Source of the DNA: PALSA-1440 sp050011195
Lineage (GTDB): Bacteria > Verrucomicrobiota > Verrucomicrobiia > Limisphaerales > UBA8199
Assembly (NCBI GenBank): GCA_050011195.1
Contig: JBEKJO010000280.1
Location: 1 to 9,447, forward strand
DNA length: 9,447 bases
Direction of reading: 5' to 3'
In this document: positions 1-5,306 of the stretch, piece after piece
Layout: the number at the start of each line of letters is the position of its first letter
Position numbering within the stretch: the first letter of the stretch is position 1
The notes under the pieces: model-generated
What the model was told of the DNA's origin: nothing
What the model saw: only the letters and a program-made list of their open reading frames with translations
Database searches by the model: none
Position numbers and translations under genes: made by a program

Positions 1-1
1 G

Positions 2-1354
2 CCGCTGGTCCGCAACGCCAATTTCGACGAAGTCAACCTCGGCTTGCCCGAAAAGGCGGCCCTGCTCGAAGCGGAGCGCTGCCTCCAGTGCAAGGACCCG
101 AAGTGCATCGCCGGTTGCCCGGTGAGCGTCAACATCCCGCGCTTTATCGAACTGCTGTCGCAAGGCAACCTGCCCGAGGCCGCGCACTGCCTGCTCAACG
201 ACAATGCGCTGCCGGCGGTCACCGGCCGCGTCTGTCCGCAGGAGACACAATGCGAGATCGAGTGCATTCGGGGCAACAAGGGCTTGCCGGTGGCGGTCGG
301 CTATCTCGAACGCTATGTCGGCGATTGGGCGCGGGGGCACAGCGACCAACAATCCCTGCGGGTTGCCCCTCCCAGCGGCAAAAAGGTGGCGGTGGTCGGC
401 TCCGGTCCCGGCGGGCTGACGGCGGCGGGGGAATTGGCCAAGTACGGCCACGACGTCACGGTCTATGAGGCCCTGCACAAGCCGGGCGGCGTGCTGGTCT
501 ATGGCATCCCGGAGTTTCGCCTGCCCAAGAAGATCGTCCAGGAAGAGGTGGCCCGGCTGGAGCGGGCCGGGGTGAAGATTGTGTGCAACACGGTCATAGG
601 CCGGACCTACACCCTGCCGGAACTGCGCGAACAGTTCGACGCGGTGTTCATCGCCAACGGGGCCGGGCTGCCCGTCTTTATGAACGTGCCGGGCGAGAAT
701 CTCAAAGGCGTCTATTCCGCCAACGAGTATCTCACCCGCGTGAACCTGATGGCCGCTTATCAGTTTCCCCGGGCCGACACGCCCGTGCTCAAGGGCCAGC
801 GCATCGCCACCATTGGCGGCGGCAACGTCGCTATGGACTCCGCCCGCACCGCCAAACGCCTCGGCGCGCAGTCCTCCATGATCGTTTATCGCCGCACCCG
901 CAAGGAAATGCCGGCCCGCGCCGAGGAAATCCACCACGCCGAAGAGGAGGGCATCCAATTCGAGTTTCTCGTCGCGCCGGTGGAAGTGCTCGGCAGCGAG
1001 AAGAAATGGGTCACCGGCCTCAAGTGCGTCCGCATGAAACTGGGCGAGCCGGACGCCTCGGGCCGCGCCCGGCCCATCGTGATTCCCGGCTCGGAATTCG
1101 TCATTCCCTGTGACGTGGTGGTGGTGGCCGTCGGCACGCGGGCCAATCCCCTGCTCACTTCCACCTGCCCGGACTTGAAGCTGAACAAGTGGGGCAACAT
1201 CATTGTGGACGACAAAGGCATGACCAGCCTCCCGGGCGTGTTTGCCGGCGGCGACATCGTGCGCGGCGCCGCCACGGTCATCCTCGCGATGGGCGACGGC
1301 AAGCGGGCGGCGAAGGCCATGGACGACTACTTGCGAAGCGCCGCGCCGTCTTAG
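2..1354 (+). CDS. gltA: NADPH-dependent glutamate synthase small subunit, GltA/NfnB type (5' partial)
   Basis: This flavoprotein moves electrons between NAD(P)H and Fe-S clusters, either to make glutamate from glutamine and 2-oxoglutarate or, in the NfnB homologues, for ferredoxin:NADP transhydrogenation. It is cytosolic. The frame is open from the window edge, so the start lies upstream; TTG at 44 is internal, since the preceding codons already fit the family. Counting from the codon at position 2, 450 residues are visible. An N-terminal Fe-S domain has cysteines at 27, 30, 35, 39 and again at 78, 84, 88. The FAD-binding GxGxxG lies at 133-138 (VVGSGPGG). The NADPH site is GGGNVAMD at 272-279, with YRRTRKEMPA near 296 supplying arginines for the 2'-phosphate. 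The closing FAD motif is GVFAGGDIVRGAATVILAMG. Perhaps 10-20 residues are missing. Related subunits often follow a ferredoxin-NADP reductase-like gene, so the gene left of the window would help decide between GltA and NfnB. No clear terminator follows the stop. Confidence 0.93.
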   Translation, partial: PLVRNANFDEVNLGLPEKAALLEAERCLQCKDPKCIAGCPVSVNIPRFIELLSQGNLPEAAHCLLNDNALPAVTGRVCPQETQCEIECIRGNKGLPVAVGYLERYVGDWARGHSDQQSLRVAPPSGKKVAVVGSGPGGLTAAGELAKYGHDVTVYEALHKPGGVLVYGIPEFRLPKKIVQEEVARLERAGVKIVCNTVIGRTYTLPELREQFDAVFIANGAGLPVFMNVPGENLKGVYSANEYLTRVNLMAAYQFPRADTPVLKGQRIATIGGGNVAMDSARTAKRLGAQSSMIVYRRTRKEMPARAEEIHHAEEEGIQFEFLVAPVEVLGSEKKWVTGLKCVRMKLGEPDASGRARPIVIPGSEFVIPCDVVVVAVGTRANPLLTSTCPDLKLNKWGNIIVDDKGMTSLPGVFAGGDIVRGAATVILAMGDGKRAAKAMDDYLRSAAPS

Positions 1355-1371
1355 CCGTAACAATTCAATTC

Positions 1372-1404
1372 AACCACAGATGGACACAGATAAACACAGA
1401 TAAG
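1372..1404. repeat. 10-bp tandem repeat (CACAGATAAA-type), three units
   Basis: Three consecutive 10-bp units start at 1375, 1385 and 1395: CACAGATGGA, CACAGATAAA, CACAGATAAG, preceded by AAC. The array lies 20 bases after the gltA stop. From memory, this type of sequence recurs between genes in many environmental bacterial genomes, where its complement gives false proteins containing ICVHLW; that is recollection, not a search. The remainder of 1405-1574 shows no gene. Confidence 0.6.
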
Positions 1405-1574
1405 GACTGCTCAAAACCGCGCCTTTCGCCCGAGGACAGCGGTGAGTTATCGGCCGGCAAGCTGGGATCGAGGATCGGGGTAAGCAATCTTTGGTTTGTT
1501 TTCCGTCGCCCCGGTTCTACGCCCGCCCGCCGGCACAAGCCGCGAAATGACCCGCACCAGCCTCCGCGGCATCC

Positions 1575-1602
1575 TTGACCACGCAGGGCCGGAAGCAATA
1601 CT
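1575..1602 (+). promoter_or_regulatory. candidate sigma-70-like promoter for the PIN toxin pair
   Basis: A TTGACC hexamer at 1575-1580 (5 of 6 to the -35 consensus) and AATACT at 1597-1602 (4 of 6 to -10) are 16 bp apart. Transcription would begin near 1609, about 11 bases before the ATG at 1620. A short leader would fit the absence of a Shine-Dalgarno sequence there. Promoter consensus is not well established for this phylum, so this is tentative. Confidence 0.35.
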
Positions 1603-1619
1603 GTCTCGCTGCGGCACAA

Positions 1620-2117
1620 ATGGAAACTGTTTACATTGAGACGAGCGTCATCAGCTATCTGGTGGCCGATCCGAGCCGTGATTTGGTCACAGCGGCCAAC
1701 CAGCAAGTGACGCGAGACTGGTGGCAGCGGCGTCGCGCCAGCTTTGCCTGCCTGGCCTCCCAGGAAGTCGTGATCGAAGCCAGCCGGGGGGACCCGGAAC
1801 AAGTCCGGCGCCGACTGGCGGTCCTGGCCGCGCTTCCGCGCGCAGCCGTCAGCGCCGACGCCCAGGAACTGGCCCGCCTCTTCCTCTCTACAGGTTGCCT
1901 GCCGCCCAAAGCCGCTCGCGACGCCGTGCATCTGGCCGTTGCCACCGCCATTGCCGCCGACTACCTCCTCACCTGGAATTGCCGTCATTTGGCCAACGCG
2001 CAGATTCTAAAACGGCTCGAACGCGAAGCCCGGCGCGCTGGCCGCCCCTTGCCGCATGTTTGCACTCCGCTGGAATTGATGGGAGACTTGCCCTATGAAA
2101 ACGAATCCGCTGCTTGA
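1620..2117 (+). CDS. PIN-domain ribonuclease, VapC-like toxin
   Basis: Predicted magnesium-dependent RNase of the PIN superfamily, 165 residues, probably the toxin of a type II toxin-antitoxin pair. The N-terminus METVYIETSVISYL matches the YIETS-type PIN subfamily, in which Glu (E7) stands where many VapC proteins have Asp. Further likely acidic-site residues are E53 in VVIEAS and D101 in RDAVHLAVA. The closing motif LLTWNCRHLANA has Asn at 120 where classic PIN proteins often have Asp, which is usual in this subfamily as far as I recall. The C-terminus CTPLELMGD is also typical. ATG 1620 is preferred to an in-frame TTG at 1575 because the domain begins directly at this Met and the TTG overlaps a possible -35 box. 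No Shine-Dalgarno is visible. Its last 23 bases overlap the next gene, implying translational coupling. The toxin comes first, opposite to the usual vapB-vapC order. The fold call is firm; the target RNA is unknown. Confidence 0.85.
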   Translation: METVYIETSVISYLVADPSRDLVTAANQQVTRDWWQRRRASFACLASQEVVIEASRGDPEQVRRRLAVLAALPRAAVSADAQELARLFLSTGCLPPKAARDAVHLAVATAIAADYLLTWNCRHLANAQILKRLEREARRAGRPLPHVCTPLELMGDLPYENESAA

Positions 2118-2337
2118 AGAACTCTGGCAGGTGAAAGACGACTTGGCGCGCGAAGCGGGTTACGACCTTGACCGCATCTTCGCCGAGCTGCGCGCCGCCG
2201 AAGCCCGGCAACCGGGCCTGCTCATCCGATCGGCGGATGAACTCCGCCGTTACGTGGCCGGCGAGGAGCGGCGGCACCAAGCCGCTTCCGCTCTGGCCGT
2301 GAAGGAAGAACCGCCGCCCGCTCCACCGAAAAGTTGA
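2095..2337 (+). CDS. small protein overlapping the PIN toxin; candidate antitoxin
   Basis: An 80-residue protein beginning MKTNPLLEELWQVKDDLAREAGYD. The ATG lies inside the end of the PIN gene, in another frame, with a 23-bp overlap. I recall similar short proteins with an N(P)xLEELWxxKDxLAxEAGYD start next to PIN genes in Verrucomicrobia and Cyanobacteria, but I cannot name a family. Residues 5-35 look helical and amphipathic and 45-65 form a second charged helix. The tail is rich in Pro and Glu (KEEPPPAPPKS) and probably disordered. I see no ribbon-helix-helix, AbrB or Phd-type DNA-binding motif. The role as antitoxin is inferred from size, overlap and position. If correct, it would bind and block the PIN active site; whether it represses the promoter is open. 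Confidence 0.72.
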   Translation: MKTNPLLEELWQVKDDLAREAGYDLDRIFAELRAAEARQPGLLIRSADELRRYVAGEERRHQAASALAVKEEPPPAPPKS

Positions 2338-2350
2338 ACGTCCGCATATC

Positions 2351-2916
2351 TCAACCAATAAACTCTTCTAACTTCACCGCAATATCTGCGTCTGGCTTTC
2401 GCCATGCAAACTTGCCGTTCTTGGCTGTGATGCCGACCATAAAATGCTTGGCACTCATCTTGAACGGGGCATCCGCGCTGAAACGTCTGAGAAACTCAGC
2501 TGAAACGTCTGAGAAACTCAAACGAAGCTGGCTCCGTGGTCGAAAGTGGAAACACGATGCCCATCGGGAACCCGACGCGGTTGCCCATCACGATGAATAA
2601 AAACTGCCGCAGCTTCTGTTTGTCTGGTCCTAGGAATAGATCCGGCCACTCGACCTTCGGAAGAACAGAATCCTTCCAGGCTAAAACCAAAGTCGTCGGA
2701 CTCTGCTGCTCAACACGCTCGAAGAAGGCATCGAAGAATGCTTCGAGCTTCGGTATTCCCGTGGTTTGGTCTTTGCCGAAGGAGTGACCCCAGCAACTGC
2801 CTTTTGGTGGACGATATACAAACATAAAACGTGAACGGTCTAACAAGTGATTATACAGACCTGGATACCATCCCGTTTTGGGTGATATGCGAACAGTCTG
2901 CTTGTGAAAAGGTCAT
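2351..2916 (-). pseudogene. unrecognised protein gene broken by a 22-bp tandem duplication
   Basis: On the minus strand an open frame runs from about 2846 to a TGA within 2477-2520, where a perfect 22-bp tandem duplication shifts the frame. With one copy removed, the frame continues FEFLRRFSADAPFKMSAKHF and on to a TGA at 2351-2353, adding about 42 residues of normal-looking protein. At the 5' end, the open frame can be read upstream of the TTG at 2846 (TVRISPKTGWYPGLYNHLL) as far as a stop near 2913. Taking one base from the AAAA run at 2907-2910 would join it to an ATG at 2914-2916. The fully repaired product would have 180 residues. Only the 22-bp lesion is well supported; the upstream indel is inference. 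The visible protein is rich in aromatic residues (FMFVYRPPKG, SCWGHSFGK, VEWPDLFLG) with no signal peptide or membrane segment. I do not recognise the family. G+C is lower than in the neighbours, suggesting foreign origin. Confidence 0.65.
2477..2520. repeat. perfect 22-bp tandem duplication (frameshift lesion)
   Basis: Bases 2477-2498 and 2499-2520 are identical 22-mers starting GCTGAAACGTCTG. Because 22 is not a multiple of three, the duplication shifts the minus-strand frame and creates an immediate TGA. Absence of any mismatch between the copies suggests a recent event, such as replication slippage. Confidence 0.92.
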
Positions 2917-2970
2917 TGATACAAAGGCCAATTGTTTCGTTCGAGGTGCTTTTTGACAGGTTGACGCTAC

Positions 2971-3245
2971 CCAGGCAAGCCCGGAATGGAGAAATCTTTC
3001 CGGCTTTGCGGGACGAAGTGGATTCCGCCAATGCAGCTCCGTCGCCTGCGGATAGAGCGCACGAATTGCGCGCCAGCGTGTGGAGTGCGGCAGTCCGCTG
3101 CCGCTGTCGAACGCCCGGCCCCAACCAAAGCGCCAGCAAGCTGCACGCTCTCGCGACATCCGTAATGAACAAGCCACAGCAGACGAAGCCGCAAAAGCCA
3201 CCAGGCCACTCAACCGTCCGCTTTCAGGACACTTCCGCCTCCCGT
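2971..3245. repeat. gene-free stretch; possible Verrucomicrobial interspersed repeat
   Basis: No frame here looks like a real protein: short overlapping frames exist on both strands with arginine-, alanine- and cysteine-rich shadow translations. Short peptides read from it, such as ECGSPLPLS and FVPQSRKDFSIPGLPG, resemble false proteins I recall from other Verrucomicrobial genomes, suggesting a repeated non-coding element. This rests on memory and was not checked by search. The boundaries are approximate. Confidence 0.3.
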
Positions 3246-3265
3246 CCCTCCTGAGCCAGCCTTGG

Positions 3266-3353
3266 GATCGTGGTACGATGGTAGTACGATATTGGTATGA
3301 TATTGGTATGATATTGGTATGATGGTGGGGCGATGGTGGGGCGACGGTGGTGG
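3266..3353. repeat. 11-bp minisatellite, eight units in three variants
   Basis: Eight successive 11-bp units, almost all starting GAT: GATCGTGGTAC (3266), GATGGTAGTAC (3277), GATATTGGTAT three times (3288, 3299, 3310), GATGGTGGGGC twice (3321, 3332) and GACGGTGGTGG (3343). The blocks of identical units inside a diverged array point to local slippage or unequal exchange. It lies about 225 bases upstream of the transporter start. The period is near one helical turn, so any bound protein would see all units on one face. No function is known to me. Confidence 0.88.
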
Positions 3354-3578
3354 TCCCACCCCCCTCCCCCCTGCCTGCCGGTCAACAGCAGCCAAAGTGC
3401 CCACTTTCGAGACAATAATTCCCGCCGCAACCACCCGGCGTCCCATCGAATCCGCACTGCTTGCACCGGGTTGGGCCGAAACGGCGCCGGCGGCGGCGGC
3501 GGCGGGGGCCGGGCGGGCAGGTGCGGAAGGCGATGGCCGGGCCTTTTTTGCGCTGGCATCAGGCGGCGGCTCTCGACC
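3354..3578 (+). other. GC-rich leader before the transporter gene
   Basis: No gene is supported here, although the transporter frame happens to remain open through it. It starts with a C-rich run at 3357-3371. A 14-bp palindrome, AAAGTG-CC-CACTTT at 3394-3407, could be an operator. A GGC-rich run follows at about 3482-3515. An AAGGC/GCCTT hairpin followed by Ts lies at 3527-3549, about 30 bases before the start codon. The last could act as an attenuator, but the stem is only five pairs. No convincing -35/-10 pair was found. Confidence 0.3.
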
Positions 3579-4889
3579 ATGCTCCAACTCCAAAGCATGA
3601 CCCTTGAGAATGCAACCGAGCCGGCGCCAGCCGGCCCCGGCCTGGCCGGCGACGCGACGCATCTGCGCCAGGTCACGCGCCAACAATGGCGCTCGGGCAT
3701 CGCCGCGTGGCTGGGCTGGACGTTCGACGGGCTGGACATGCATCTCTATACCCTGGTGGCCGCGCCGTTCGTCGCGCAGTTGCTCGGGGCGGCGAGCACG
3801 ACCGATCCGCGCGTGGGCCGGTATGGTTCGATCATCCAGGGCGGATTCATGCTTGGCTGGGCGCTGGGGGGCGGGTTCTTCGGGCGCATCGGCGACCGGT
3901 TGGGCCGCGCGCGCGCGCTGAGCCTCACGGTGCTGACTTACGCCGCCTTCACCGGGCTGTCCTTCTTCGCGCAGGCGTGGTGGCACCTGCTCATCTTCCG
4001 GTTTCTGGCGGCGCTGGGCATCGGCGGGGAATGGGCGGTGGGCGCGGCGTTGCTCTCGGAAACCTGGCCGCGGCGGTGGCGGCCCTGGATCGCGGCGGTG
4101 CTCCAGACGGGCGTCAACGTCGGCATCCTCGGCGCGGGGCTGGCCAATTTCATCCTGGCCGCCGCCCCGCCGCGTTGCCTGTTTCTGGTGGGCGTGTTGC
4201 CGGCCTTGCTGGTGTTTTGGATTCGCCGCGCGGTGCCCGAACCGGAGGAATGGCGCACGGCGAAAGAGAAGGCGCGCGAGCATGAGCCGGGCGTGCGCGA
4301 CCTGTTCCGCGGGGAGGTGCGGTCCATTACGATTTGGGTGGCGCTGGTCTGCGGGGTGTCGCTCACCGCGCATTGGGCCTTCTTGTTCTGGCATCAGCAA
4401 CACCTGCGCAACCTGCCGGACGTGTTGAGCTGGAGCGACGAGCAGAAGAACAAACTGGCGAGCGCGGCGATGTATGTCGTCATCGGGTCGTCCATTTTAG
4501 GCAACTTCTTCGCCGGGTGGCTGGCGCGCCGGATCGGCTACCGCGCCACGATTGCCGGCATGTTCCTGATGTATTTCCTGGCCATGCTCGGCGCCTATTC
4601 CATCCCGCGTGACCACGTCGCCCTGCTCTGCTGGTTCCCGCTGATCGGCTTTTGCCAGGGGGCTTTTGCGCTCTTCACCATGTATCTGCCGCCTTTGTTC
4701 CCCACCCTGTTGCGCACGACGGGCGCGGGTTTTTGCTTCAACATCGGGCGCATTACTGCCGCCTTCGGCACGGTCTTTTTTGGCCTGTTCTCAAAGGTGG
4801 GCGACCATCGCATCGCCCTGTTCTACGCGGGCTTGCTCTTCCTGCCGGCGGCGTTCCTCTCACTTTTCCTGCCGCGCCGGCGCGATTAG
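3579..4889 (+). CDS. MFS transporter, sialate/aromatic-acid:H+ symporter-like
   Basis: An inner-membrane secondary transporter of 436 residues, probably driving uptake of a small organic acid or sugar acid with protons. About twelve hydrophobic segments can be traced. The segment near residue 45 carries FDGLDMHLY, like the DGFD motif of NanT and related symporters. The loop 2-3 signature is GRIGDRLGRARAL at 102-114. GIGGEWAVGAALLSETWP at 147-164 is characteristic of the NanT/aromatic-acid group. A degenerate second signature, ARRIGYRATIAG, occurs near 316, and FPTLLRTTGAGFCFNIGRI lies near 374. The charged central loop is at 220-250. ATG 3579 was chosen because conserved sequence starts soon after it and AGGCGG lies upstream; ATG 3597 is an alternative. 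The open frame extends back to 3333, but that extension is repeat and low-complexity sequence. No enzyme gene adjoins it to reveal the substrate, so the substrate is unassigned. Confidence 0.87.
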   Translation: MLQLQSMTLENATEPAPAGPGLAGDATHLRQVTRQQWRSGIAAWLGWTFDGLDMHLYTLVAAPFVAQLLGAASTTDPRVGRYGSIIQGGFMLGWALGGGFFGRIGDRLGRARALSLTVLTYAAFTGLSFFAQAWWHLLIFRFLAALGIGGEWAVGAALLSETWPRRWRPWIAAVLQTGVNVGILGAGLANFILAAAPPRCLFLVGVLPALLVFWIRRAVPEPEEWRTAKEKAREHEPGVRDLFRGEVRSITIWVALVCGVSLTAHWAFLFWHQQHLRNLPDVLSWSDEQKNKLASAAMYVVIGSSILGNFFAGWLARRIGYRATIAGMFLMYFLAMLGAYSIPRDHVALLCWFPLIGFCQGAFALFTMYLPPLFPTLLRTTGAGFCFNIGRITAAFGTVFFGLFSKVGDHRIALFYAGLLFLPAAFLSLFLPRRRD

Positions 4890-4890
4890 C

Positions 4891-4908
4891 GCCTCGGGGA
4901 AAAGAGGC
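4891..4908 (+). terminator. weak hairpin after the transporter gene
   Basis: GCCTC at 4891-4895 pairs with GAGGC at 4904-4908 around an eight-base loop, directly after the transporter stop. No T-run follows, so it is at best a poor intrinsic terminator. The large inverted repeat about 40 bases further on could also stop or shield the transcript. Confidence 0.22.
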
Positions 4909-4947
4909 AAGGACTATTCTGTAAACCCAGTGGCCCAGTGGCTGTGC

Positions 4948-5122
4948 GGGCGCATCTCGACACTGCCACCAAGGAGTGAGAACGCCCGACAGTGACGGAC
5001 CGCGAGCCGTCCCCGGCTCGCAGCAGCCACGAACGCGAAACAATGATCGAAGCTCTCCCACATTCCAACGCGCTGCGAGCCGGGGACGGCTCGCGGTCCG
5101 GGGGCAGTGTCAGGATGCGCCC
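4948..5122. repeat. long inverted repeat, MITE- or REP-like element
   Basis: The core arms at 4996-5024 and 5072-5100 are perfect 29-bp reverse complements, separated by 47 bases. Outer, imperfect arms continue outward: 4948-4970 (GGGCGCATC, then GACACTGCC) matches the complement of 5101-5122, with about 25 unpaired bases on the left side between outer and inner arms. The core is very GC-rich and could fold into a strong stem in DNA or RNA. No gene lies inside. Its form suits a small non-autonomous mobile element or a REP-type repeat. I recall similar sequences reading GAGCCG...CGGCTC in Verrucomicrobial intergenic regions, but this was not searched. Confidence 0.7.
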
Positions 5123-5149
5123 GGCTGCGCCCGAGAGGGGTTTCGGCAG

Positions 5150-5179
5150 TTGACAACGGCGGAGGCGTTGAGCCATGAT
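5150..5179 (+). promoter_or_regulatory. candidate promoter for the secreted amidase gene
   Basis: A perfect TTGACA at 5150-5155 is followed after 18 bp by CATGAT at 5174-5179 (4 of 6 to the -10 consensus). A start near 5186 would give a leader of about 120 bases. The only large gene downstream on this strand is the amidase. No operator or riboswitch structure is evident in the leader at 5186-5306. Confidence 0.35.
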
Positions 5180-5306
5180 ACAGATGACTTGCTGGATCCC
5201 CTCTGCACTGGCAGCGCGGGCGGGGGAGGATGCGGCAGGGCGATTGAATCCGGCAATTAACGACGGCTAGCCAGATGCGCACATTTGAAATTGGAGATTT
5301 AACCTT

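Noticed and set aside
1575..1619. TTG start for the PIN gene
   Set aside because: The extra 15 residues do not fit the family, which begins at METVYIETS, and the TTG coincides with a possible -35 box.
1365..1988. A 207-codon minus-strand frame opposite the PIN gene
   Set aside because: Its sequence lacks any domain and its end reads through the CACAGAT repeat; the PIN frame on the plus strand is clear.
3333..3578. Upstream extension of the transporter frame to an ATG at 3333
   Set aside because: The added 82 residues are encoded by the 11-bp array and low-complexity GC-rich sequence; family similarity begins only after 3579.
3210..4403. A 397-codon minus-strand open frame
   Set aside because: It is antisense to the transporter gene, is rich in Arg, Pro, Gln and Ala with no domain, and arises from high G+C at third codon positions.
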